A stretch of 64,000 nucleotides of DNA, taken from Uliginosibacterium aquaticum. GTDB taxonomy: Bacteria; Pseudomonadota; Gammaproteobacteria; Burkholderiales; Rhodocyclaceae. The stretch is from NCBI RefSeq assembly GCF_012972705.2, contig NZ_JABCSC020000005.1, positions 124,001 through 188,000 on the forward strand. Reading direction: 5' to 3'. The notes beneath the pieces were generated by a model. That model ran no database searches. It worked only from the letters and a program-made list of their open reading frames with translations, and was not told the DNA's origin. Shown here one piece after another: positions 16,970 to 25,809 of this stretch; position 1 is the first letter of the stretch; every line of letters begins with the position of its first letter. The position numbers and the translations under genes were made by a program.

Positions 16970-18033
16970 CCCGGCCGATCCTGGCGCGGATCGATACGGC
17001 CGCATTCCGTCATAACTATCTGGTGGCGAAACGCCACGCTGGTGCAGCGCGTGCCTGGGCCGTCGTCAAGGCCAATGCCTATGGTCACGGACTCTTGCCT
17101 TGCGCCGAAGCCGTGCGCGATGTGGCCGATGGTTTCGCGCTGCTGGAGATCAGTGAAGCGCTGGGCCTGCGCGCAGCCGGTTTCACGCAGCCGATCCTGA
17201 TGCTTGAAGGCTTCTTCGCTGAAGATGATCTGCGCCTCGCTGCCGCGCACGACATCAGCGTGGTGATCCACAGCCAGGCGCAACTCGCGCTGCTTGAGTT
17301 ACTTGAGCTGGAGCGTCCGCTGAATGTAGGCCTGAAATTCAATACGGGCATGAATCGGCTAGGCTTCCTGCCGCAACAGGCACCGGCACTGCTGGCACGT
17401 TTGCGGGCCAGCGGCAAGGTTGGCCAGATCACCTTGATGACGCATTTTGCCAATGCCGACGACACGGGCATTGCAGCCCAGCTCGCCTGTTTTGAGGGCA
17501 TTGCTGCGGATAGCGGTTTGCCATGCAGCGTGGCTAATTCGGCGGCCTTGCTGCGTTTTCCGCAAGCGCAGCGCGATTGGGTGCGTCCGGGGATCATGCT
17601 TTATGGGGGCTCACCGATGCCCGACCTGAACACCGCTGCGGCCCTTGGATTGCGCCCGGTGATGAGTCTGGCCAGCCGCATCATCGGGGTGCAGAGCCTT
17701 CAGCCCGGTGAAAGCGTGGGCTATGGTTCGCTTTTCCGTGCAGAACGTCCGACCCGGGTTGGTGTTGTGGCCTGCGGTTATGCCGACGGCTATCCGCGCC
17801 ATGCTCCCAGCGGTACGCCGATTCTGGTTAATGGTCAGCGCAGCCGTACGCTCGGCCGTGTTTCGATGGACATGCTGGCCTGCGAGCTTACGGATCTGGC
17901 CGCTGACGTCGGCAGCAGCGTGACGCTGTGGGGCGAGGGTTTGGCGGCTGACGAGGTGGCCAGCGCCGCCGGCACCGTGAGTTACGAACTGTTCTGCGCA
18001 CTTGCCCCGCGTGTGCCGGTGGTGCTGGGCTGA
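16966..18033 (+). CDS. alr: Alanine racemase
   Basis: A PLP enzyme that makes D-alanine for peptidoglycan. The 355-residue protein has the PLP-binding lysine K35 in AVVKANAYGHG and the second catalytic tyrosine in the VGYGSLFRAERPTRV region near residue 247. The N-terminal alpha/beta barrel and C-terminal beta domain (VSMDMLACELTD) are both complete. It overlaps the LysR gene upstream (ATGA) and the radA gene downstream by one base. Confidence 0.95.
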   Translation: MTRPILARIDTAAFRHNYLVAKRHAGAARAWAVVKANAYGHGLLPCAEAVRDVADGFALLEISEALGLRAAGFTQPILMLEGFFAEDDLRLAAAHDISVVIHSQAQLALLELLELERPLNVGLKFNTGMNRLGFLPQQAPALLARLRASGKVGQITLMTHFANADDTGIAAQLACFEGIAADSGLPCSVANSAALLRFPQAQRDWVRPGIMLYGGSPMPDLNTAAALGLRPVMSLASRIIGVQSLQPGESVGYGSLFRAERPTRVGVVACGYADGYPRHAPSGTPILVNGQRSRTLGRVSMDMLACELTDLAADVGSSVTLWGEGLAADEVASAAGTVSYELFCALAPRVPVVLG

Positions 18034-19394
18034 TGGCCAAGGCCAAAACGGTCTATATCTGTAGCGAGTGCGGCGGCCAAAGCCCTAAATGGCAGGGCCA
18101 GTGTCCGGCCTGTGGGCAGTGGAATACGCTGGTCGAAGGGATGGCAGAAGCCGCGCCGGCCGGCTCGCGTTTTGCAGCGCTTGCTGCCGGGGCCGGCAAA
18201 CTGCAGAAACTCTCCGAGATTGATCCGCGTGAATCGCCGCGCCAGAGCACCGGCATCGATGAGCTCGATCGCGTGCTGGGCGGTGGGCTGGTACCGGGCA
18301 TGGTGGTGCTGATCGGTGGTGATCCTGGTATCGGCAAGTCGACGCTATTGTTGCAGGCACTGGCCAGTCTGGGGCCCAAGCAGAAAGTTCTTTATGTCAG
18401 TGGCGAGGAGTCTGCCGAGCAGATCGCCCTGCGCGCCCACCGCCTGCAGCTGGAAGCCGGGGATATGCCGCTGCTGCCGGAAATCTCGCTGGAAAAGATC
18501 CTGCCGACGCTGCGCGAGACCAAACCCGACGTGGTGGTGATCGATTCGATCCAGACCATGTATTCCGAAGTGCTGCAATCTGCGCCCGGTTCCGTAGCTC
18601 AGGTGCGCGAATGTGCTGCCCAGCTGACGCGTCACGCCAAGGCCTGCGGCATGGCCATGGTGCTGGTTGGGCACGTGACCAAGGACGGAGCATTGGCCGG
18701 CCCGCGTGTACTGGAGCACATCGTTGATACCGTGCTGTATTTCGAGGGAGATACCCACTCCAGCTTCCGTCTCGTGCGGGCCATCAAGAATCGCTTTGGC
18801 GCGGTGAACGAGCTCGGGGTGTTCGCCATGACTGACAAGGGGCTGCGCGGCGTCAGCAACCCCTCCGCGCTGTTCCTTTCACAGCACGCGCAGCCGGTGC
18901 CGGGCTCTTGCGTGCTGGTCACCCAGGAAGGTACCCGCCCTTTGCTGGTAGAGATCCAGGCGTTGGTCGATTCGGCTTTTGGCAATCCGCGCCGGCTCTC
19001 TGTCGGCCTTGAGCAGAACCGCTTGGCTATGCTGCTGGCTGTGCTGCATCGTCATGCAGGTATCCAGTGTGCAGATCAGGATGTCTTCATTAATGCAGTG
19101 GGCGGCGTGAAGATCGCCGAGCCTGCAGCTGATCTGGCGGTATCACTGGCAATTGTCTCTTCGCTGACGGGGCGAGCGCTGCCCCCGCGCCTGATCGTGT
19201 TTGGTGAAGTGGGCCTCGCGGGCGAGATCCGACCTGCGCCACGGGGGCAGGAGCGGCTCAAGGAAGCAGCCAAGCTGGGCTTCGAACTGGCCCTTATTCC
19301 TGCGGCCAACGCGCCCAAACAGGCGATAGCTGGCATGCGGGTGATTGCGGTCGAACGGATCGAGGAAGCGTTTTCCGCTTTGCGTGAACTCTGA
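18033..19394 (+). CDS. radA: DNA repair protein RadA
   Basis: RadA is a RecA-like hexameric helicase that drives branch migration during recombination. The 453-residue protein has the N-terminal zinc finger (C10, C13, C24, C27), the Walker A motif GGDPGIGKST near residues 94-103, the RadA-specific KNRFG motif in AIKNRFGAVNE near 252, and a C-terminal Lon-protease-like domain without the catalytic residues, as in all RadA. It follows alr with a one-base overlap, a conserved alr-radA order. Confidence 0.96.
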   Translation: MAKAKTVYICSECGGQSPKWQGQCPACGQWNTLVEGMAEAAPAGSRFAALAAGAGKLQKLSEIDPRESPRQSTGIDELDRVLGGGLVPGMVVLIGGDPGIGKSTLLLQALASLGPKQKVLYVSGEESAEQIALRAHRLQLEAGDMPLLPEISLEKILPTLRETKPDVVVIDSIQTMYSEVLQSAPGSVAQVRECAAQLTRHAKACGMAMVLVGHVTKDGALAGPRVLEHIVDTVLYFEGDTHSSFRLVRAIKNRFGAVNELGVFAMTDKGLRGVSNPSALFLSQHAQPVPGSCVLVTQEGTRPLLVEIQALVDSAFGNPRRLSVGLEQNRLAMLLAVLHRHAGIQCADQDVFINAVGGVKIAEPAADLAVSLAIVSSLTGRALPPRLIVFGEVGLAGEIRPAPRGQERLKEAAKLGFELALIPAANAPKQAIAGMRVIAVERIEEAFSALREL

Positions 19395-19469
19395 ACTTGT
19401 TTGTGGTGCAGGCGGCGAGTAAGCTCGCGCCGCGTGAAATATCCGGATTGACACGGGGGAATACTGAAC

Positions 19470-20243
19470 ATGAAAAAGAAGTGGCTGATCGGCAACTGGA
19501 AGATGCACGGCAACCTTGCTGCCAACAAGGCGCTCATCGCGAGCATCCGTGCCGAGTTGCCCGAGCTGGACGAGGGCGCCGAAATGGTCGTCTGCCCGGC
19601 CTTCCCCTATCTGTATCAACTGGCTGAGCTAACGCGCGGCACCGGTATTGGTGTTGGCGTGCAGAACGTTTCCGACCACCTGCAAGGCGCCTATACCGGT
19701 GAAACCTCGCCGCTGATGGTCAAAGAACTTGGTGGCAGCTTCGCGATCATTGGCCACTCCGAGCGACGCCAGTACCAGGGAGAGAATGATGGTCTGATGG
19801 GCCGCAAGGCACTGGCGGCTATCGATGCAGGTCTGATTCCGGTCATCTGCGTCGGTGAAACAGCTGAAGAGCGCGACACGGGCCGCACTCATGACGTTCT
19901 GGCTCGCCAGCTCGATGCTGCCTTTGGCTACATTCGCACCGCTCATGACAAGATCGTGTTGGCTTACGAGCCGCGCTGGGCTATCGGTACCGGTATTGCC
20001 GCCACGCCCGAGATCATCCAGGCCGAGCATGAGTTTCTGCGCCATCGCGTTGCGATTCGCGACAAGGATTTCGCTGCGCGTCTGCCGATCATTTACGGTG
20101 GCAGCGTGAAGTCTGCTAACGCCGTGTCGATTTTCTCGATGCCGGATGTGGATGGCGGCCTGATCGGTTCGGCAGCGCTGAATGCCACAGAGTTCGTGAG
20201 CATTTACCGCGAGCTTCTGAGCGTGGTGTCTGCCGCCGAATGA
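19470..20243 (+). CDS. tpiA: Triosephosphate isomerase
   Basis: Interconverts dihydroxyacetone phosphate and glyceraldehyde 3-phosphate. The 257-residue protein starts MKKKWLIGNWKMHGN with the substrate-binding Asn and Lys, and has the catalytic His in IGHSERR and the catalytic Glu in AYEPRWAIGTG. Unlike many betaproteobacteria, where tpiA sits beside secG and the nuo operon, here it lies between radA and dnaQ. It overlaps dnaQ by ATGA. Confidence 0.96.
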   Translation: MKKKWLIGNWKMHGNLAANKALIASIRAELPELDEGAEMVVCPAFPYLYQLAELTRGTGIGVGVQNVSDHLQGAYTGETSPLMVKELGGSFAIIGHSERRQYQGENDGLMGRKALAAIDAGLIPVICVGETAEERDTGRTHDVLARQLDAAFGYIRTAHDKIVLAYEPRWAIGTGIAATPEIIQAEHEFLRHRVAIRDKDFAARLPIIYGGSVKSANAVSIFSMPDVDGGLIGSAALNATEFVSIYRELLSVVSAAE

Positions 20244-20953
20244 GACAGATTTTCCTCGATACCGAAACCACCGGCCTGGATTGGCGCAGCGGCGCCGATC
20301 GGGTGGTGGAAATCGGTTGCGTGGAAATGGAAGACCGGCGCCTGACCGGTCGCACTTACCACGTCTATCTGAATCCGGAGCGTGATGTCGGTGACTCCGA
20401 GCGCATTCACGGCCTGTCGGACGCCTTTCTCGCTGACAAGCCACTCTATGCTGCAATCGCTGCTGAATTCGAGGCGTTTGTAGCTGGCGCAGAACTGATC
20501 ATTCACAACGCCAGTTTCGATATCGGCTTCCTGAACATGGAGCAGGAGCGGCTGCGGCGTACCAAGGTGAGCGTGTTGTGTCCGCAGGTGATCGATACGG
20601 TGAAGGTCGCCAAGGAAATGTTCCCGGGCAAGAAAGCCTCACTAGATGCGCTGTGCGATCGTTATGCGATCAACAACGCGCACCGTACCTTGCACGGCGC
20701 CTTGCTTGACGCGGAGTTGCTGGCCGAGGTTTACCTGGCCATGACGCGTGGCCAAGAGAGCCTCACCATCGGTCTGGATGATGCTCCGACGACTACTGCC
20801 AGCAGTCTTGTGCTGGGCGGCGAGCGGCGACCGCTGCGGGTGCTGCGTGCCAGCGATCTTGAAGTGGCTGAGCATGAGAAAGTGCTTGCCGATATCGGCA
20901 AGAAGGGCCCCTGCCTGTGGTTGCCACCGCAGGAGGCCGTACCTTCCACCTGA
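20240..20953 (+). CDS. dnaQ: DNA polymerase III epsilon subunit (proofreading exonuclease)
   Basis: A 237-residue DEDDh 3'-5' exonuclease. Motif Exo I is FLDTETTGLD at the N-terminus, Exo II is IIHNASFDIGFLNMEQ near residue 90, and Exo III is the HRTLHGALLDAELLAEVY segment near 150. The C-terminal tail should bind the polymerase alpha subunit. It overlaps tpiA by four bases and is convergent with the HD-GYP-like gene, whose stop is next to its own. Confidence 0.95.
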   Translation: MRQIFLDTETTGLDWRSGADRVVEIGCVEMEDRRLTGRTYHVYLNPERDVGDSERIHGLSDAFLADKPLYAAIAAEFEAFVAGAELIIHNASFDIGFLNMEQERLRRTKVSVLCPQVIDTVKVAKEMFPGKKASLDALCDRYAINNAHRTLHGALLDAELLAEVYLAMTRGQESLTIGLDDAPTTTASSLVLGGERRPLRVLRASDLEVAEHEKVLADIGKKGPCLWLPPQEAVPST

Positions 20954-22060
20954 TCAGATTCGCCAGATCCGCTCTGGGTTGATCTGCACCTTGACCTGAT
21001 CGCGCGGGATTACGGTTGCGATGTCATAAGGCTTGCGCGAGGTGTTGCGCTGGATCGGATCAATATAGGACGTGCCTTGCGGACTGATCAGGCTCAGCAC
21101 TTCCGGTGTGTTGGCCCCGGCTCCGCGTCGGATGACCAGCGCCAACTCGCCGTTGGTGAGCGTGACGAAAGTGCCAGGCGGGAAGATGCCGATCTCCTTG
21201 ATCAGTACCGCCACATAGCGATTCGTTGTTCCTTTGTCTGAGCCCAGGTACAGCGAGCGAGCGGCTTCCTGCGGGGTGACGGGTTTGCGCGCTGCGCGCG
21301 GACTGACCTTGGCAGAAAATATATCCGTGGTCTGGATCAGCAGCGCTTCTTCGCAGGGCGCCACGATCCCGAAGGGGTAGCCGCCACCGCCATTGAGTTC
21401 GTGATGCTCCAGAACCGCATGCAACCAGATCGGATCCTTGACGCCAGCAGACTGTAGCATTTCGTGGGCCAGTTTGGGGTGGCGCTGAATTTCCTGGCGC
21501 TGAGCTGTAGAGGGGGCGATGCGCTGATGACACAGCTTCATCTGCAGCTCAATCATGGCCAGATTCTGGGTGAGGGCGGCACAGATCAGGCTTATTCGCC
21601 GGTCAGGCAGCCACTCCAAGCGCGCTGCGACCAGTTCGCTAAGGACCGCCACATGCACGCTGTGAATGATCGGATAGCGCCGCTGGTTGGTCAGGATGAT
21701 GGCTGCGAGGGCAATGTCCGGGCTACGCCGGGCGAGCTCCTGGATCAGCTTGGCCAAGCCGGAGATCTGCTCGCAAAAATCCTTTTCCAAGCGAATATCG
21801 CGCAGCAGCACCTCCAGTTCATCAATGATGCTGTCCCAGACGCGGAAGGGGTTGTAGCCCTTGTTGTCATCTGTGGAGCGCTGCGGGCTCAGTACCAGTT
21901 CATCCACGTACAGGCCACGCGCCATCAGCACTTCGCGCTGGGATTCGCGAGAGATGCGAAAGCCCTTGCAGAGCAGTAGTTGCCCAGATTCGTCATAGAC
22001 GTCCCAGGGGAGGTCTTCGTTGATCAGTAACTGGCGGGCGTGGATGCGGTGCTTGGGCAT
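20954..22060 (-). CDS. HD-GYP-like protein with a degenerate HD pair
   Basis: A 368-residue cytoplasmic protein. Residues 1-100 form an N-terminal domain of the type often found ahead of HD-GYP domains. The HD-GYP fold then spans about 125-265: the first His is kept (H133 in HSVHVAVL), the helix that should carry the HD pair reads AALTQNLAMI, so H and D are replaced by Q165 and N166, while the HHE (219-221) and GYP (227-229) motifs remain. HD-GYP enzymes hydrolyse cyclic di-GMP with two or three metals held partly by the HD pair; without it hydrolysis is unlikely, so this is probably a binding or scaffold protein. A C-terminal beta region (about 290-368) follows. Convergent with dnaQ, divergent from parE. 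Confidence 0.75.
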   Translation of the reverse strand: MPKHRIHARQLLINEDLPWDVYDESGQLLLCKGFRISRESQREVLMARGLYVDELVLSPQRSTDDNKGYNPFRVWDSIIDELEVLLRDIRLEKDFCEQISGLAKLIQELARRSPDIALAAIILTNQRRYPIIHSVHVAVLSELVAARLEWLPDRRISLICAALTQNLAMIELQMKLCHQRIAPSTAQRQEIQRHPKLAHEMLQSAGVKDPIWLHAVLEHHELNGGGGYPFGIVAPCEEALLIQTTDIFSAKVSPRAARKPVTPQEAARSLYLGSDKGTTNRYVAVLIKEIGIFPPGTFVTLTNGELALVIRRGAGANTPEVLSLISPQGTSYIDPIQRNTSRKPYDIATVIPRDQVKVQINPERIWRI

Positions 22061-22190
22061 GATTTCCGGATTCCGGTTATTACCGGATTAACGTGATCCT
22101 GCAAGGCAAACTTGAACCCAGTATAAAGCCCAGCGAAGCGCGCCCCGATATGGAAAAATGCGTGCCTCGTTTCATTCTTGCCAAGTCGCC

Positions 22191-24164
22191 ATGAGCCAGA
22201 AGCAGTACGACGAATCTTCCTTCCGTGTCCTCAAGGGGCTGGAGCCGGTGCGCGAGCGTCCCGGCATGTATACCCGCACCGATTCGCCCTGCCACATGAT
22301 CCAGGAGGTCATCGACAACGCGGCTGATGAGGCGCTGGGTGGTTTTGCCAAGAACATTCATGTGCTGGTGCTGCGCGATGGCTCGATCACTGTGACCGAT
22401 GACGGCCGCGGTATCCCGGTTGGCCTTCATCCTGAGGAGAAAATCCCGGTCGTGGTGCTGGCTTATACGGCGCTGCACGCGGGGGGGAAGTTCGACAAGA
22501 AGTCCGGCAATTCAGCCTATGCTTTCTCAGGCGGCCTGCATGGCGTAGGCGTGGCTGTGACTACCGCCTTGTCGCTGCGTGTGGAAGTCGAAGTGCGCCG
22601 CGAGGGCAAGATCTATCAGATCACCTTTGCTGATGGCGGGCGTGAGATCGGCCAGATTGTCGAAGCCGGCAGCTGTGGCCGCCAGACGGGCACTCGCGTC
22701 AAGGTCTGGCCTGACGGCAAGTACTTCGACTCCCCCAAGGTGCCGATGAATGAACTGGAACGTCTCTTGCGCTCCAAGGCGGTGCTCTTGCCGGGGGTGC
22801 GCGTCTATCTGGAAATTGAGCAGGCTGACGGTTCTTTCATCAAACAGGATTGGCGCTACCAGGAAGGCTTGCCGGGCTATCTACGCGAGATGATGGTTGG
22901 TGCCGAATCGGTTGCACCGATCTACTCGGCTGAGAAATACGCCGGCGAGGACGAAGATTTCGCCATAGGCGAAGGCGCTGCCTGGGCTTTTGGCTGGTTT
23001 GATGGCCAGCAACTGGGCGAGAGCTATGTCAACCTGATTCCCACCGTGGCCGGCGGCACCCACGAGTCCGGCTTGCGTGCCGGGGTGTTCGAGGCCGTGA
23101 AGAGCTTCATCGAGCATCACAGCCTGCTGCCCAAGGGCGTCAAGCTGCAGCAGGAAGACGTCTGCGGCAAGATGAGCTACGTGCTTTCTGCGCGCATTCT
23201 CGATCCGCAATTCCAGGGGCAGGTGAAGGAAAAGCTCAACAGTCGCGAAGCCGTGAAGTTGGTCTCCAGCATGCTGCTGCATCCCTTCGAAGCCTGGCTG
23301 AACCAGAACGTTGAACACGGCAAGGCGATTGCCGAAGTGGCGATCAAACAGGCGCAGTCGCGCCTGAAAGACGCGCAGAAGGTCGAGAAGAGGAAGAGCA
23401 GTGGTGTGGCCGTGCTGCCCGGCAAGCTCGCCGATTGCGAGTCCGAGAATATCGCTGACAACGAGCTGTATCTGGTCGAAGGCGACTCTGCCGGTGGCTC
23501 CGCCAAACTCGCTCGCGACCGCGAAACTCAGGCAATCTTGCCGCTGCGTGGCAAGGTTCAGAATGCTTGGGAAATTGATCCGAATCGCCTGTTCGCGAAT
23601 GCAGAGATCCACGATGTATCCGTCGCTATCGGTGTTGATCCGCATACGCCCGAAGCCGCAGCTTCAGTGCTGACCAATCTGCGCTACGGTAAGGTCATCA
23701 TCATGGCTGATGCTGACGTCGATGGCTCGCACATCCAGACCCTGTTGCTCACGCTTTTTCTGCGCCACTTTCCCAAGCTGGTCGAAGCCGGTCACGTCTA
23801 CATCGCGCTGCCACCTTTGTACCGGATTGATGTGCCTGCGCAGGGCAAAAAGCGTCCGGCGCGCCGTTTTTATGCACTGGACGAACATGAACTGGTTTCT
23901 ATCCGCGATCGCCTTGCCAAGGAGGGGTATCGCGCCGATCAATTGGAAGTCGGTCGGTTCAAGGGCTTGGGTGAAATGCAGCCGGCCCAACTCAAGGAAA
24001 CGGCCATGGAGCCAGCCACTCGACGCGTACTGCCTGTCACCCTTGATGCGGGGGCTACGGCTGCGACCTCAAAGCTCTTCGATCTGTTGATGGGTAAGGG
24101 CGAAGCCTCGGGACGTCGGGCCTGGATGGAGCTCAAGGGCAACCTTGTCGAGGCGGACCTGTAA
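22191..24164 (+). CDS. parE: DNA topoisomerase IV subunit B
   Basis: The ATPase subunit of topoisomerase IV, which decatenates daughter chromosomes. The ATG at 22191 gives 657 residues starting MSQKQYDESSFRVLKGLEPV. GHKL ATPase motifs are VIDNAADEAL, DDGRGIPVG and GGLHGVGVAV. The TOPRIM domain has EGDSAGGSAK near residue 428 and DADVDGSHI near 513. The segment LRGKVQNAWEI and the overall length match ParE rather than GyrB (about 800 residues). The partner parC is not adjacent; a radical SAM gene follows three bases after the stop. Confidence 0.93.
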   Translation: MSQKQYDESSFRVLKGLEPVRERPGMYTRTDSPCHMIQEVIDNAADEALGGFAKNIHVLVLRDGSITVTDDGRGIPVGLHPEEKIPVVVLAYTALHAGGKFDKKSGNSAYAFSGGLHGVGVAVTTALSLRVEVEVRREGKIYQITFADGGREIGQIVEAGSCGRQTGTRVKVWPDGKYFDSPKVPMNELERLLRSKAVLLPGVRVYLEIEQADGSFIKQDWRYQEGLPGYLREMMVGAESVAPIYSAEKYAGEDEDFAIGEGAAWAFGWFDGQQLGESYVNLIPTVAGGTHESGLRAGVFEAVKSFIEHHSLLPKGVKLQQEDVCGKMSYVLSARILDPQFQGQVKEKLNSREAVKLVSSMLLHPFEAWLNQNVEHGKAIAEVAIKQAQSRLKDAQKVEKRKSSGVAVLPGKLADCESENIADNELYLVEGDSAGGSAKLARDRETQAILPLRGKVQNAWEIDPNRLFANAEIHDVSVAIGVDPHTPEAAASVLTNLRYGKVIIMADADVDGSHIQTLLLTLFLRHFPKLVEAGHVYIALPPLYRIDVPAQGKKRPARRFYALDEHELVSIRDRLAKEGYRADQLEVGRFKGLGEMQPAQLKETAMEPATRRVLPVTLDAGATAATSKLFDLLMGKGEASGRRAWMELKGNLVEADL

Positions 24165-24167
24165 TTC

Positions 24168-25136
24168 GTGTCTGCGCTAAACGCCATTCCCGCTGAATAT
24201 GCAGGCCGTCGTTACCATGCGTACAACGACTGGGTGAAGCGCACACACGGCGGTCGTCTGCAGAAAATCAGTATCGACGCAGGTTTTACTTGCCCCAATC
24301 GCGATGGAGCATTGGGGCAGGGGGGGTGTAGCTTCTGCAACAACGAAGGATTCACGCCTTCCTATTTGCGCGAACAAGCTCTCGTAGTGGATCAGATTGA
24401 TACCGGCCTAAGCTTCATGCGCCGGCGCTATCCGGAAACCAAGCAGTTTCTTGCATACTTTCAGGCTTACTCAAATACTTACGGCGATCTTGATCACCTC
24501 AAGGCGATTTATGCCGAAGCCTTGAATCATCCTGAAATAGGTGGCCTGGTCATTGGTACCCGGCCGGACTGTCTTCCTGATGAAGTGCTTGATCATCTGG
24601 CGTCGCTGGCCCGAAGCAAGACCATTGAACTGGAGATCGGCATAGAGTCTTGTTCGGACGCCGTGCTCGCCGAATGCCTACGTGGTCACGATTTTGCCTG
24701 TACCCAGGATGCCATTCGTCGCGCCGCAACGCGCGGTCTGTTCCTCACCGGCCACCTGCTCCTTGGTTTGCCGGGTGAAACGCGCGAAAGTCTGCTGGCG
24801 GGAGCCTGTCAATTGTCGCGTTTGCCACTCGATGCGTTGAAATTCCATCAGTTGCAGATCGTTCGTCATACTCGCTTGGCGATTCAGTACCAGCGTGCAC
24901 CTGAGAGTGTTCCCCTGCTAGAGCCCGGACTTTATCTGGATCGTGTCATCGACATGCTGGAACTACTGCCGCCCTCAATCAAGGTTCAGCGCCTAGGGAG
25001 CGAAGTACCGCCCCGACTGCGCCTGTCGCCGGACTGGGGAATGCGTCTGTCTGCCTTTTCAAGGCGCCTGGATGCGCGCTTGGCGGAGCGTGAGACTTGG
25101 CAGGGGCGGTTGTTTTCGAAGTCCTTGGATGCCTGA
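24168..25136 (+). CDS. YhcC-family radical SAM protein
   Basis: A 322-residue radical SAM protein of the YhcC (TIGR01212) family. The [4Fe-4S] ligands are in CPNRDGALGQGGCSFC near residues 42-57, with the family-specific longer spacing between the first and second cysteine instead of CxxxCxxC. Conserved later motifs include GLVIGTRPDCLPDEVLDHL and GLPGETRESLL. The substrate is not established; a role in RNA or cofactor modification is assumed for the family. The start is a GTG three bases after the parE stop with no clear ribosome-binding site, suggesting coupled translation with parE. Confidence 0.88.
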   Translation: MSALNAIPAEYAGRRYHAYNDWVKRTHGGRLQKISIDAGFTCPNRDGALGQGGCSFCNNEGFTPSYLREQALVVDQIDTGLSFMRRRYPETKQFLAYFQAYSNTYGDLDHLKAIYAEALNHPEIGGLVIGTRPDCLPDEVLDHLASLARSKTIELEIGIESCSDAVLAECLRGHDFACTQDAIRRAATRGLFLTGHLLLGLPGETRESLLAGACQLSRLPLDALKFHQLQIVRHTRLAIQYQRAPESVPLLEPGLYLDRVIDMLELLPPSIKVQRLGSEVPPRLRLSPDWGMRLSAFSRRLDARLAERETWQGRLFSKSLDA

Positions 25137-25215
25137 TCGGGCAAAGCGTTGTGGGAGAAAAAACCAAACAGTGCGGGAATCGGACAAAAAAATGCCGTTT
25201 GTAGGCCAGAGGGGC

Positions 25216-25243
25216 TACACAGCAGCAAACTTGGCTCTATACT
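25216..25243 (+). promoter_or_regulatory. Candidate sigma-70 promoter of the HU gene
   Basis: TACACA (25216-25221) and TATACT (25238-25243) are separated by 16 bases and lie about 45 bases before the HU ATG. The -10 box is a good match and the -35 box a partial one (four of six). A highly expressed HU gene needs its own promoter, and the upstream gene ends 150 bases before. Pattern-based only. Confidence 0.4.
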
Positions 25244-25287
25244 CGGCCCTGCAGAAATGCACACCCAAATTTAACCGGAGATAACGC

Positions 25288-25590
25288 ATGAACAAGACCG
25301 ATCTGATCGCAGCGATTGCTGAGAAGACCAATCAGTCCAAGGTTGCCACGGGCGAGTTCCTGGATGCCGCTGTTGCCGTGATCGAAGAAACAGTTGCTTC
25401 TGGCGATTCTGTGACCCTGGTTGGCTTCGGCACTTTCAAGGCTGCTGCCCGTGCCGCTCGTGAAGGCAAGAACCCGAAGACCGGCGAGAAGATCAAGATC
25501 GCCGCGACCACCGTGCCGCGTTTCTCCGCTGGCGCTGGCTTCAAGGCCAAGGTTGCTACCAGCAAGGTCAAGAAGGCCGCCAAGAAGTAA
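25288..25590 (+). CDS. HU family DNA-binding protein
   Basis: A 100-residue nucleoid protein starting MNKTDLIAAIAEKTNQSK. The DNA-binding beta-arm region contains GFGTFKAAARAAREGKNPKTG and the body PRFSAGAGFK is typical of HU. It is about ten residues longer than E. coli HU (90) because of a lysine/alanine-rich tail (KVATSKVKKAAKK), which should add nonspecific DNA affinity. HU bends and compacts DNA. In most proteobacteria this gene follows lon; here it lies just upstream of tig, with its own terminator. Confidence 0.94.
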   Translation: MNKTDLIAAIAEKTNQSKVATGEFLDAAVAVIEETVASGDSVTLVGFGTFKAAARAAREGKNPKTGEKIKIAATTVPRFSAGAGFKAKVATSKVKKAAKK

Positions 25591-25610
25591 TCAGGCTTTC
25601 CGCGAATGCA

Positions 25611-25645
25611 CAGACAGGGCGCCTGCGGGCGCCCTGTCTGTTTTT
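25611..25645 (+). terminator. Intrinsic terminator of the HU gene
   Basis: A 13-bp perfect stem (CAGACAGGGCGCC at 25611-25623 with its complement at 25628-25640), a TGCG loop, and TTTTT at 25641-25645. It starts 20 bases after the HU stop. It separates HU from the tig-clpP-clpX-lon group. Confidence 0.92.
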
Positions 25646-25809
25646 GCGCCTCCCGCAAGGCTCGGAGGCAGTGGCGAGTGTGATAGCATCGTGGGTTTGT
25701 TGGTTGTCTAGCCGGGCGCTGCCGCAACAAAAAGGTCTGGCCGACTTCGCGTCGGATTTACAGGCATCGCTGCAGCGCGCCCCTCCGTTCTGTTCCAAGG
25801 AAATTCTGC

